Shown piece after piece: positions 1 through 10,697 of a DNA stretch of 64,000 bases (position 1 is its first letter; each line of letters begins with the position of its first letter). The DNA comes from Rhipicephalus microplus (lineage: Eukaryota; Arthropoda; Arachnida; Ixodida; Ixodidae). The stretch covers positions 5,519,821 through 5,583,820 of the forward strand of contig NC_134710.1 in NCBI RefSeq assembly GCF_043290135.1. The letters are read 5' to 3'. A program made the translations under genes and the position numbers. The notes beneath the pieces are model-generated. The model was not told the DNA's origin, did not search any database, and saw nothing but the letters and a program-made list of their open reading frames with translations.

Positions 1-1264
1 TGGAGCGGTTGCTTGCAGTAGTCTTATTAGAGGGGCTCCTTCATTCCTTTTACGGGAGGGAGCGCAGTTACCTGTTATTTTTTATATTACGCGGGCTGTC
101 TTCTTCAACCAGAAAAATTATTTACTTACTTGCATACAGAGATACACAAGACTCTGAGAAAAAAGGGAGAGAGCAAGCTAGCAACTGCTACAACGCCTAC
201 CTTCTCTTTCTTGGGAGGAAGGCAGAGATTCAGAAAAAAAAAAGATAGCTGTCGGAAAAGTGAGTAGTATGCAATTAAGAATTGCGCAGTTTTCAGCAAC
301 GCGTTACTTGCGCACTGAGCCGGAAAAATGAGTACGCAATAGGTACGTTGTTGAAAATGGCGCAGTTAGAAGTCATTTTATTATGCCTACGTATGCTTCT
401 GAAAATTTGATAATTACGAGCGTGCTTGTCGAGATATTGAGTGAAAATTGCTTAATTAGCATAATTACCTGATGAAATATTCAACGTAGTTGCAACACGA
501 GATAAACGGAAACATGTAGTAGGTTTGCTTTGCGCACCGCTGCGCGTATCTTTGAAAATCCTGCGGCGTTATAGTTGTGACATGGCCTCCTTGATTTCAC
601 GCTGGGATGTTTATTCTGTCGGCTCACGAACGTTTGGAGAAGCTTGATTGACTAACGTCGATTAACTGTTTCACGTTGCTGCATTGCCTCATACAGAGTG
701 TTTCAGCTAAGAATCAGTCAAATGTTAAAAATAATTGAATATGATTGCTACGCGTCTACAGTTAGCGCAGCCTTTTTTTGAGCCACATAGAGCACGCGAT
801 AGCATTACCATGGCTTCCTTTTTTTTTTTAATCCAGCGGCCGTCGCAATACTGTGGAAACCCTAGGCGTTGCCGTATCCATCGCCGTCCTGTTCTTATAT
901 ATGTATACGCATGTATGTACACGAGACAAAATAAGCATAGTTGATACAAAACATTTTTCGAAGCGCATGACCGAGGAATCGGAATCAGCGAGGAATCCGC
1001 AGCTCGCTGACTTAGCAATGCGATCTCGAGGATACTAACAGCAAAATACAAACGCGCGCGGCGTTCGGTGAAACAAATGAGACGCCACATGTCGAAATTT
1101 AAATTATGCGAGACGTGGGCCATGCTACATCCACTCAATATCGTTGCCCGCGCTACATTTGCTTCATATTGTGGACTACCCTCGCTATAGTTTTCGATTT
1201 TTAGGTTTTAGCGCCACGCCAACGCCCCTAATAGTTGGCCAGGGAAATCAATGTTCCGCGACAT
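1..1264. other. No gene recognised
   Basis: AT-rich sequence with only short overlapping ORFs on both strands. None shows a motif, a codon pattern or splice signals that I can support. A few short A and T runs are the only structure. Confidence 0.5.
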
Positions 1265-1530
1265 GGTCGGTCGGTCGGTCGGTCGGTTGGCCGGTCGGTC
1301 GGTCGGTTGCTTGGTGGGTTGGGTTGGGTTGGGTTGGGTTGGGTTGGGTTGGGTTGGTTGGTTGGTTGGTTGGTTGGTTGGTTGGTTGGTTGGTTGGTTG
1401 GTTGGTTGGTTGGTTGGTTGGTTGGTTGGTTGGTTGGTTGGTTGGTTGGTTGGTTGGTTGGTTGGGTTGGGTTGGGTTGGGTTGGGTTGGGTTGGGTTGG
1501 GTTGCGTTGGGTTGGGTTGGTTGGTTGGTT
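1265..1530. repeat. GGTC / GGGTT / GGTT tandem repeat block, G-quadruplex-prone
   Basis: The block begins as GGTC units, changes to about six GGGTT units, then a long run of GGTT units, then GGGTT again, so it is roughly symmetrical. All frames are open because the repeat lacks stops; the glycine/tryptophan/valine-rich or Pro/Thr/Asn/Gln-rich translations are artefacts. The GGGTT parts satisfy the four-G-tract pattern of a G-quadruplex on the plus strand. It is not the TTAGG arthropod telomere repeat. A non-LTR fragment begins directly to its right. Confidence 0.9.
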
Positions 1531-1539
1531 CTACCGGAA

Positions 1540-2590
1540 TCGCCTGATCCTTCCGAGACATGTAATGATATAATTTACAACTCTTTATTTTCCTCAAGAA
1601 TTAACTATTGCCATCTAGTTTGGGCATCCACTAGTCAAGAAAACATACAAAAATTGTATTGTCTACAAAAAAGATTTCTACGTGCTGTACAGGACGTGCC
1701 TTCACATTTTCACACCTACCCGTTGTTTCAAAAGTATAATGTAATGCCTTTTGAGAAGATGTACAACTTTAGATTAACGAAAGCCTATAAACAAGAATTA
1801 AAGGGGAAACATGTATTCTTGACTGAACTTGCCAACCTTAAAAAAATTGTCAGCCTTATAAAACGCGAAACTGCGAAATTTGGACTGTTAAAACTTGTAG
1901 AACAACATATGGGCGACATACGTTACGAAACAGACTTCCGAGGCTACTAAATGCTTTATATGAATTTAACTTTCAGCTGGAAACCAACACTTTCAATGCA
2001 ATACGTTCCTTTCTTGCAAATAATTACATTGACACTATATAACACCTCGCGCATGCCTATGAGTGTCAGCTATAGAAAATATGTCGGTGTACGCTAGGCA
2101 TGGCGATTTGTAACCACCTCATATTTTCTCATATTTTCTCATATTTTTTCGGTCGTGTATTGAATGATTTGTGCAATTATATATCTATAGTGTACTCTAT
2201 GTAAATTACAAAGTTATGTTAATCTGTATGCATGTATTATGAAGGTAATCTATATGTACTGAGCTATTTAGTACATCCGTTGGTGTATATTTTTTTTTGT
2301 GTATGGTATGTACGCAAGACGTGGTTATTTGTAGTGGGCTCACATTTTTCCTTCGGGTCCTGTACGAAGTGATTTATCTGTTCAGTACATATTTTTTTTC
2401 TTTTTTTCCTTCTCTTGTTGTTGTTATTGTTGTCTGTTTATGTACTGAGAACACTGTTGTACGCTGGTGCCAAAACGGGGGCCCGCAGCTTCGTCAAGCT
2501 ATCCTTGCGATGGCTTTTTCTGCCGGCCTCCGGCATTGTGTACTATATACATGATGTCAATAAAGTTCACTGTTCACTGTTCACTGTTCT
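1540..2590 (+). mobile_element. Non-LTR retrotransposon 3' end, copy A (CR1/L2-like)
   Basis: The open frame up to 1950 encodes the C-terminal domain that follows the RT in CR1/L2-type elements. It reads [16 protein letters not shown], then QKLYCLQKRFLRAV, then PLFQKYNVMPFEKMYNFRL. EN, RT core and YADD are absent, so the copy is 5' truncated, apparently against the G-rich repeat. The 3' UTR runs from 1951 to about 2575 and ends in AATAAA plus three copies of a TTCACTG-type unit instead of poly(A), as in CR1-type tails. An inverted second copy lies at 3585-4272. The end abuts a probable splice acceptor at 2602. Confidence 0.75.
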
Positions 2591-2602
2591 CACAATATGC
2601 AG

Positions 2603-3409
2603 AAATCCTTTACATGCTGCGTCGCTGAAATGGTAGCCCTAGACGGTCTTCCACTTTCCTTGACGAAAGGTGCCGGGTTTAAACGCCTCATCGAATTCTT
2701 GAAGCCCGGATTGACCCTGCGATCGCCAAGGACAGTCTCACGAACGCTCGAGTCCCTTGCGACGAAATTCGCGCTGCCGCAGCTGAATGAAACGCTGTCA
2801 AAAGCCAATGAAAGCCTGCAATTAATCGTGGTCATCTGGACTAGCCGCATTGCCGAGTCGATTATTGGCATAAGAGTACAGTTCATTCAGAACTGGATAC
2901 TGGAACTGCACACGGTGTCGTTTAGACACATTGAAGGCCGCCATACTGGTGAAAACACAAGGGAGACGTTTTTGGCGGAATTACGGTCTCGCGGTATTAG
3001 AGAAGCGCAGGTGGGAACCGTAGTCTGTGATAATGCCGCAAACATGACCAAGGCCTTTAATGTGGAGGACCCCTTCGATGGCGATTGGCAAGAGGTGCCG
3101 ACTGATGAAGACGAGTGTGACGAGGCCACCCAATATGAAGAACCCGAAGGGTCTAGTGAGGAAATGACAATAACCTCGTTTCACAGAGTGAGATGTGCCG
3201 GTCGCACGCTTCAGCTCGCAGTGAACGCAGGACTGCGCGAAGACGAACGCCCGAAGGAAGTTTTGGAGCTAATTAATGCCACTGTAAATGTCTTCAGACG
3301 CTCGTCCTTCTGGACTGAGCGTCTGAAGGCGCTTTGCGGAAAGGACTTGATTCCCCCAGCAGGGACAAGGTGGAATTCTTTGGTAGCGGCACTCAAACGC
3401 CTGACAGAG
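2603..3409 (+). CDS. hAT-family transposase-like protein, exon (N-terminal part missing)
   Basis: The open frame carries hAT transposase landmarks of the RNase H-like fold: DGLPLSL with a GFKRLIEFLKPG context, then IWTSRIAESIIGIRV, HTGENT, VVCDNAANM with Asp at residue 145 counted from the ATG at 2597, RCAGRTLQLAV, and AGTRWNSLVAAL near residue 257. Between them sits an acidic linker typical of BED-type hAT proteins. Oddities: the first catalytic Asp expected before WTS is replaced (VVIWTS), and the usual His of the C-A-H motif is Arg (AGR). No BED zinc finger is visible upstream. The exon probably starts after the AG at 2601-2602 and ends at GAG before GTAACA at 3410, phase 0. Domesticated host gene or decaying transposon are both possible. 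Confidence 0.7.
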
Positions 3410-3584
3410 GTAACATTTTAACTTTACCAGTCACGATATGTCTGTCTTTTTTGTTTTTTTTACACTTCACAATAGGAAAAACGTGCAGAGCTACAGCCAC
3501 AGCTAACGTTGTTCGTAAAAGTAGTGGTCAGCACAGCAATCAATGCTTCAAAACTCTGGCGGGGATTTTGGGATACTTATGTGA

Positions 3585-4272
3585 AACAGTGAACTTTATT
3601 GACATCATGTACATAGTACACAATGCCGGAGGCCGGCAGAAAAAGCCATCGCAAGGATAGCTTGACGAAGCTGCGGGCCCCCGTTTTGGCACCAGCGTAC
3701 AACGGTGTTCTCAGTACATAAAAAAAATGTACTGAACAGATAAATCACTTAGTACAGGACCCGAAGGAAAATGTGAGCCCACTACAAATAACCACGTCTT
3801 GCGTACAAACCATACACAAAAGAAAATATACACCAACGAATGTACTAAATAGCTCAGTACATATAGATTACCTTCATAATACATGCATACAGATTAACAT
3901 AACTTTGTAATTTACATAGAGTACACTATAGATATATAATTGCACAAATCATTCAATACACGACCGAAAGAAAATATGAGAAAATATGAGGTAGTTACAA
4001 ATCGCCATGCCTAGTGTACACCGACATATTCTCTATAGCTGACACTCATAGGCATGCGCGAGATGTTATATAGTGTCAATGTAATTATTTGCAAGAAAGG
4101 AACGTATTGCATTGAAAGTGCTGCTTTACAGCTGAAAGTTAAATTCGTATAAAGCATTTAGTAGCCTCGGAAGTCTGTTTCCTGACATATGTCGCCCATA
4201 TGTTGTTCTACAAGTTTTAACAGTCCAAATTTCGCAGTTTCGCGTTTTATAAGGCTGACAATTTCTTTTAAT
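3585..4272 (-). mobile_element. Non-LTR retrotransposon 3' end, copy B, inverted relative to copy A
   Basis: Read on the minus strand this matches about 1836-2575 of copy A nearly base for base over long stretches. It includes the end of the C-terminal domain, the stop region, the whole 3' UTR and the AATAAAGTTCACTG tail. It is 5' truncated near 4272. Copies A and B lie head-out on either side of the hAT exon, about 1 kb apart. Confidence 0.85.
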
Positions 4273-4470
4273 GTCAGCTAAATATACTTGATTTTATCAC
4301 TTTGAAAAGTTGTGCAAGGTTTGCCAGTTCGATGAGAGCATTTATTCGTCTTCTACGAGCCATCGAGGTGGTTTCCAGCTAAAATATACCTGATTATCAC
4401 TTTGAAAGTTGGTTGTGCTTTGCCAGTACGATGGGAGTATTTAATTGTCTCCTACGAGCGATTGAGGCGC
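4273..4470. repeat. Imperfect tandem duplication, about 100-bp unit
   Basis: Two adjacent diverged units each read CAGCTAAA, ATCACTTTGAAA, TTTGCCAGT, CGATG and CTACGAGC in the same order. The first covers about 4273-4374 and the second about 4375-4470. No coding potential. Confidence 0.6.
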
Positions 4471-5019
4471 ACTCCTGGGCGAACATGCGCTATAGAAAAG
4501 TACAGCAGAAAACGAACTGGCCGCAACATTTAAAGTGTAGAAATGTTTGTTTGCATAACGCCAGGGGTGTAGCCAAGGGATAGTACGCAAGGCTTGCGAG
4601 TCCAGCTAGGCTTCTTATGGACGGAATGCACATAAAAGCTAACTGCGGACGTGACGGAAGCTGCTTGGCAGGGATCGCTGCAGCCTTTATCCGGGGCAAG
4701 TGCAATACGAGCAACTACAGCCTAAAATTTTTTTCTTGGTTATTTTGGCAATTAGTGGTCTTACTTTGGGCGTGGCCACAAACTACAATATCAAGTGTCT
4801 CTCGTTAGTGTTTCGCTCGCATCTGATAGGAATTTTTATATGTATATCAGCAGTGATTTAGTTTTGTATAATTACAGAATAGCGTTGTTCTTTTCAAATG
4901 CAAGCAATCCCGTTACTTTCTCGTTATTCAGCTGATCTCCAACTAACAGACAGCTCGCTCATGAGTGCACGTGAGGCCAAGTAAGTACTGCTGCCTAATA
5001 AAGTTCGGTTTTATTTCAG

Positions 5020-5258
5020 ACGGACGTGTTCAACTCCGCAATAGCAGTGCCGAAAGAGTTCAGTGAGAATCACCCACCAAAGCGCATCAGCGTCGGTCAG
5101 CTGGCAATGAATGCTGCTCGCTTTCAACAGCTCCTGATGTTGCTCAAACCACTTGGAGACGCCACTGACAGACTGCGATCTGACAGCTTGACTCCATGTG
5201 GTTTACACGTCACGATCAGTTCGTGCTACACGCAAGTCAGCATTTGCCGGACTTCTGA
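5020..5258 (+). CDS. hAT-family transposase-like protein, following exon
   Basis: This exon continues the frame of the exon at 2603-3409 in phase 0. It encodes KRISVGQLAMNAARFQQL followed by LMLLKPLGDATDRLRSD. The LLKPL-x-ATDRL pattern is the helix-rich stretch after the TRWNS motif in hAT transposases, so order and spacing fit. A donor of the form GA followed by GTAAGT lies at 5259, giving an exon of 239 bp ending in phase 2. The next exon, which should carry the C-terminal dimerisation region, is not visible before the AAT repeat and the minisatellite. Confidence 0.65.
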
Positions 5259-5633
5259 GTAAGTACACGGTTAGAGGCCTGTTAAAGAAAAGAAAAAAAC
5301 ACTATTTTTAATAAAATTGTTTAAACTGTGATTTGGAAAGTGGGTTTCCTTGATATTCGTGTAGCCGGCGACTAATTTCCTAAACCCGCGCAAGGCGACT
5401 CGCTGACATTCGATTCTCGTTTCGTTACTTCCTGCAAGGGCACATTAAGACACAATATTATCGTAATAGCTTTAATATTTGATCAAATGATGCTATAGTA
5501 AAAAATAAAATACCACGGTAGTCATCAAGTGAGATGGCACATGTTTGCAATTCTATAGATAGAACATTGAACACTTTACAATTATGAGCTCAGTCATTGG
5601 AGTACAGAGTAACATTACGCATGTTTTATTTTC
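5259..5633. other. No gene recognised
   Basis: AT-rich sequence between the last hAT-like exon and the AAT microsatellite. Nothing further supported. Confidence 0.4.
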
Positions 5634-5675
5634 AATAATAATATTAATAATAACAATAATAACAATAACAACAAT

Positions 5676-5736
<61 letters not shown>

Positions 5737-5737
5737 G
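5634..5737. repeat. AAT/AAC trinucleotide microsatellite
   Basis: The left half mixes AAT and AAC units. The right half is a nearly pure AAT run of about 25 units. The poly-isoleucine frames seen here on both strands are artefacts. Confidence 0.95.
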
Positions 5738-5899
5738 GTCTAAGGGGGAGCTCACGCAACCTCGAAGCATTGTCAACAACGTCCAGGCGATACATAGGCG
5801 CTATTCAAGTCATATTAAGTACCTTACCATTAATTATACAATCACGTTATTTACCTTCGGAGGCCTCAAGTTCATACTCACGCCTACTTGCACTAACTG

Positions 5900-7530
5900 C
5901 TTCTTACGTTTTTACGTCTACTCACACTCATCATTGATGAGTATTATTTACTCACTTTCATACTCGGGTGTCATGTCTACTTACCATATCTACTCATGCC
6001 CATGAGCACACAGTTACGTCTATTCTCACAACTAAGCCTCATAAGTGCTGATTAGCGTTTATATACTCAAGCCTATACTCACTCTCATCTGTGTTCACCA
6101 GCATAGGTCGGCACTACAAGGGCTACTCCCTCACTCACCACAATATTTCCAGCCTTTGCACTCTCTCACGTTCATACTCTCGTCCTCTCACACTCACCAG
6201 TACTCACATTTACAGCCATGTTCACTCGCTCATGAGTACTCACTCACGTTCACACTCACGTCCACTCACACTCATGATTACTCACGTTCACACTTACGGT
6301 TAGTCACACTCATGGTAACTCACTCACGTTCACACTCCCGGCTACTCACACTCATAGTAACTCACGTTCACACTCGCGACCATTCACACTCATGAGTACT
6401 AACTCACGTTCACAGTCACGACTACTGACATTCATGAGTACTCACCCACGACCACTCACACTCATAGTAATGATTGATATGTGGGGCTTAACGACCCAAA
6501 ATCATCATATGATTATGAGAGACGCCGTAGTGGAGGGCTCCGGAAATTTTGACCACCTGGGGTTCTTTAACGTGCACCCAAATATGAGCACACGGGCCTA
6601 CAACATCACACTCATAGTAACTCACTCATGTTCCTACTCGTTGCTACTCAAACTCACAGCAACTCACTCACCTTCGAACTCAAGTCTGCTCACACTCATG
6701 AGTACTCACCCACGTTCGTACTTACTCCTACTCACAATCATGAGCTCTCACTCACTCGTAATCACACTCATGAATACTCACTCACGTTCATACTAACGAA
6801 TACTCACACTCATCAGTACTCACTCATGTTCAAACTCACTTCTACTCACACTCATGAGTACTCACTCACGTTACTCTCTCCTTCTCACATTCAGAGTACT
6901 CACTCACGTTCATACTCACTCCTACTCACACTCACAAGCTCTCACTCATTCCTACTCACACTGATGAATACTCACTCATGTTCATACTCAAGGATACTCA
7001 CACTGATGAGTACTCACTCACGTCCAAATTCACATCTACTCACACTCATGAGTACTCACTCACATTTATACTCACTCATACTCACACTCAAAGTACTCAC
7101 ACACGTTCATACTCTTACTCACACTCACAATACTCCCTCACGTTCATACTCAATTCTACTCACGCTCAGAGTACTCACTCACATTCATACTCACTTATAC
7201 TCACACTCAGAATAGTCACTCACGTTCATACTCACTTTTATCCACACTCAGAATACTCATTCACGTTCATACTCACTCCTACTCACACCCATGAGCATTC
7301 ACTCACGTTCATACTCACTTTTACTTACACTGAAAGTACTCATTGACGTCTATACTCACTCATACTCATGAGTACTCACTCACGTTCTACTCACTCCTAC
7401 TCATAAGTACTCAATCACGTTCTACTCACTCCTACTCATACTCATTAGTACTCACTCATACTCACACTCACCACGTTCGAATGAGTATGAATGAGTGTGA
7501 GTGAGGGTACTCATGAGTGAGTATGCTGAG
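5900..7530. repeat. CTCAC-type minisatellite array (about 40-bp higher-order unit)
   Basis: About 1.6 kb built from short ACTCAC, TACTCA and CATGAGT modules. They assemble into degenerate units of roughly 36-42 bp that repeat ACTCACTCACGTTCATACTC with TACTCACACTCATGAG. The array is interrupted by a SINE at 6471-6606. At the right end (7480-7530) the same motif appears in opposite orientation (GAGTATGAATGAGTGTGAG), making a fold-back end. Serine/threonine/histidine-rich ORFs across it are repeat artefacts. Confidence 0.9.
6471..6606 (-). mobile_element. Ruka-like SINE, 5' truncated
   Basis: On the minus strand this is the 3' body of the tick Ruka SINE, from TGTAGGCCCGTGTGCTCA through GTTAAAGAACCCCAGGTGG to the GGTTTAACG/ACATATCAATCA tail. 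The tRNA head is missing. The 14-bp string CACACTCATAGTAA occurs at 6457-6470 and again at 6607-6620. It could be a TSD, although the host array contains similar motifs. Confidence 0.85.
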
Positions 7531-10422
7531 CTATGTCTACACTCGCCCAAAAGCACTGAACAATGCCCAGTAGCGGTTCCTAGGCGTGCAAAGGGGTCAC
7601 AGGGCCGGTCTCCTGACCCCAACGTTGTGTCAGCGCTCTCCTCTCCTCCACTTCATTGCGGTTCATTCTGTGCCGTCGGTGTTCGACGTCGATTGCATGA
7701 ATCCCGGTTCGAATCAAAGAAAAGTGCTCTTTCTCGAGCCCGCCAATTATATGTTTTACTTTACACCAACCTCCCATTTTCTCACCATTCACCCGCGGCG
7801 TTATTTCTTTGGTTTGTTATTTTTCTTATTGCTTTCTCTTCGAGAACGCTGTCACGTTGCTAAGGGGTGCCCCGTGGAGCCATGTGGCTCCGCCAAGGTC
7901 ACCAAGGTTTCTGTGAAAGCTCGGCCAGAGTAGTAGGCTGCATATATATGCGGGTATTTGCACAGCTCGAAAAAAGTTGAAAAAAAAAAAGTGGCTGATG
8001 GAAGACTGCAACGATATATTTGACTTGTAGTAAACATATCTTTTCGTAACCATTCAGCAGGTTGCGAGGGATGAAATTCCAACTGGCATTTATTATGCTT
8101 TCATGGTTAAACTATTTTTTGCCCAATATCCTGTATCAGATATGATGACATAGCTTAAGAGTATTTTTTTCAGGGCATTGTTTATAAGTTATGTAAGCGT
8201 GTATCACTTCTTATTTTATATGAACACCACCAAGCATTTGCTGCAGGAGAGTTACAAAAAAAACAAGTTTGATAATTTTTTTAAGCTTGCTCACCGGAAT
8301 ATTTTATGTACTGCGCTTTTTGTGCTCGTTCTGGATAATATTATATTGATATTATTACTAGTAGTAGTATTATTATTTTGCAACTTGCATGTTATTACAA
8401 GTGCACCGTGTCGTAGTGTAAGATTTCCGTGTTTTGCATTGAACAGCAAGCAGTGTTCCTAAGTATTAGTTTGATAATTTATCCCTTCTGTGGCTTACAT
8501 ATTGCTTCTTTCTGGGTTATTTGCATAAAATACTGCAATACGACATGCACTCCCGTCACCCCAATTTGATGACCGCTTACCTTTTTGATTTCGTAGAATT
8601 AATTGTTGTTTAAAGCTTTTCAATTTGTACTGCGACATTTTTTTCACCTTCAGCACGGTGATTTTAGGGAATATTTTCGAACGGCTGCACCATTATTTTA
8701 TACAAGTGAACGTTAATCTCGTTTTCACAGCACAAACACATTAGTTTAAAAAAAAACCACTCTCCATGATAATCTAGGGAAATCTAGAGAATTTTTTTCA
8801 CTCCAGAGAGGGAAAAAGTGGCTCCGCAGGCTGGCAGCACTGCGTCGGGTAACGCCTGCAGTTTGTTCTGGTGGTGTTTATTCTGCATATGTAGCGTGTC
8901 CTTGTTTCTTTGCATGTGAATTTCTGTGTCATCAATTGAGCTGTCATTTGATATTCAATAAATTCGCCGACTCTCTGTGCGAATTTGCCCGCCCATTTTT
9001 TTTCCTCTTGAAAGAACTCTCATAAATTACCTAAAAGATCTTGTTAAAGCAGTGAAATATTACTCTCTCTCAGTGGACTAAAAAATTACTACCCTTCCTA
9101 CGTTCGAAAGCTCAGTTAGCACGAAAGTAAATTTTTACTTCGACTCATAGGTGGTTAAAAAAACACAGAAAAGAAAGTGCGCTAGACTACAAGTGTTTTA
9201 CCCAGCTTTTGGGGTTATTTATGGTTATTTATGTTTATTGTGTACACAGCGCACGCCCACAGGAAAAAAAGAAAGAAAAAAAAACGGCACGCGCAGTCGG
9301 AGGGAAAGAGGGCGAAAAGCAAGCGGCTACTATTGCTGTTGCCCCGATGACGTAACAAAGCCTCACTACGTAATCTTACGTAATCATCAGAAGTGTTTGG
9401 TGGCTTTTGCAGAGGCCGTAACTCTATGGGGCTTCTAGCACCAGAGTAAGCGGAACGTTTGAATGCCACGTATCTATGGAAGGTATATGAAAAAAATCAC
9501 CGCCCAAGCACTACGTACACGCGGTTAACCACCGAAAGCTGGAACGTGTGGCATCGGTGCATAGCGGTTAGTTTAGCTGGACGTGGCAATGAAGTCTTTC
9601 ACAATTATTGGTTACATATTGGTGCTTTTCAATAAGGTCAGACACGTGTTTCGCTTGGGTTTACCTCAGTGTTTATTTTACATACCACACATTTTGCCTC
9701 GCATGATCACGGCCATGGTAGAGGCTAACGAGTGGTTAAATGGGTTAGTCACAGTGGTTGTTCTCGAACCCCAGGTGATCGAAGACTTCGCAGCTGAAGC
9801 CAATGTGCCACTTGAGGAACTCCCGCTGAAAGGGGGCGTTCACCCCGGCGAATTCTGTCACGCAATCATCACATTGCCACCTCAACGACGTTGAAAGCAC
9901 TTGACATCGCGACCTACCTCGATGGTGTAGTTTGCTAGAGTCGCCCGCCATCTTGCATTTTTGCGCAGTTTAGCGTGGCTTGGAAGGCTGCTTGATCATC
10001 GGTGCGCAGTTGCTGCCAGCGATCGGTCTCCAGGGGCCTGTTTGTATGCCCCGACTGCATGATCAGCTCAGCGAATACGAGCTCTCACGTTTCTACTTTC
10101 GGCGGTCTTCTAGAATTGTTGGTGGCGTACCCATGTGGACCTTTCAGGAAAAGCTGATGAGTGCGCGCTTGGCACAACGGTTGCGACAGGATAAACGACG
10201 TCACTAAAAACGCAGCCTACGGAGGGCGTGATTGGGTGCGACGCTGCGAACAACGTAACTGATAATACAACCAATGAAGTTTTGTAAACTTCTCAGCGTG
10301 ATTGAGACGGAGCGCGGATAAGAGGGCACAAACATGCACTGCGATAGCACTGTCATCATGCAGAATGATACACTGGCAGGGAAACTCGTGTAAGCGTCCT
10401 TCATTTGAGATGTGGGAGAAGG
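7531..10422. other. No gene recognised
   Basis: Contains short ORFs such as 9583-9894 and 9980-10207 with no motif I recognise. The region 8100-9100 is strongly AT-rich. TACGTAA-type words cluster near 9360-9390. No splice or repeat structure can be supported. Confidence 0.4.
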
Positions 10423-10434
10423 TCGCATATCTGA

Positions 10435-10685
10435 TTGATTGATTGATTGATTGATATGTGGGGTTTAACGTCCCAAAACCACTATATGATTATGAGAGAC
10501 GCCGTAGTGGAGGGCTCCGGAAATTTCGACCACCTGGGGTTCTTTAACGTGCACCCAAATCTGAGCACACGGGCCTACAACATTTCCGCCTCCATCGGAA
10601 ATGCAGCCGCCGCAGCCGGGATTTGAACCCGCGACCTGCGGGTCAGCAGCCGAGTGCCTTAGCCGCTAGACCACCGCGGCGGGGC
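10435..10685 (-). mobile_element. Ruka-like SINE, full length with target-site duplication
   Basis: On the minus strand the element starts with a tRNA-like head: a Pol III A box inside TGGTCTAGCGGCTAAGG and a B box GGTTCAAATCC. The Ruka body and a tail of five ATCA units follow. The 12-bp string TCGCATATCTGA flanks it at 10423-10434 and 10686-10697. This is the clearest complete SINE in the window. Its internal promoter makes it a Pol III transcription unit that needs a LINE's enzymes to move. Confidence 0.93.
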
Positions 10686-10697
10686 TCGCATATCTGA

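Larger units (their letters stand above)
3410..5019 (+). other. Predicted intron of the hAT-like gene
   Basis: The donor is GAG followed by GTAACA at 3410. The acceptor is TTTATTTCAG ending at 5019. Both flanking exons are in phase 0 here, so the reading frame is kept across 1,610 bp. The intron contains an inverted non-LTR 3' end (3585-4272) and a short tandem duplication (4273-4470). The rest (4480-4990) shows no feature. Confidence 0.6.

Noticed and set aside
1265..1530. Interstitial telomere repeat
   Set aside because: The arthropod telomere unit is TTAGG. This block is GGGTT/GGTT/GGTC with no TTAGG units.
1144..1950. A 268-codon ORF that appears to be a Gly/Trp/Val-repeat protein fused to an RT C-terminus
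   Set aside because: The first half is a microsatellite without stops in any frame. Only the part after about 1540 is real coding relic.
5553..5937. Poly-isoleucine ORFs on both strands
   Set aside because: Artefact of the AAT microsatellite.
6045..7346. Several Ser/Thr/His-rich ORFs of 116-195 codons
   Set aside because: They are translations of the CTCAC minisatellite. Similar repetitive peptides appear in overlapping frames.
5900..7530. CRISPR-like appearance of spaced repeats
   Set aside because: There are no constant repeats separated by unique spacers. The units grade into each other, and the surrounding DNA is animal.
7690..7725. GGTTCGAATC near 7706 as a tRNA B box
   Set aside because: No matching A box or cloverleaf can be drawn upstream, so it is probably chance.
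9583..10207. Two neighbouring plus-strand ORFs as a gene
   Set aside because: Neither peptide has a recognisable domain, and no splice junction joins them convincingly.
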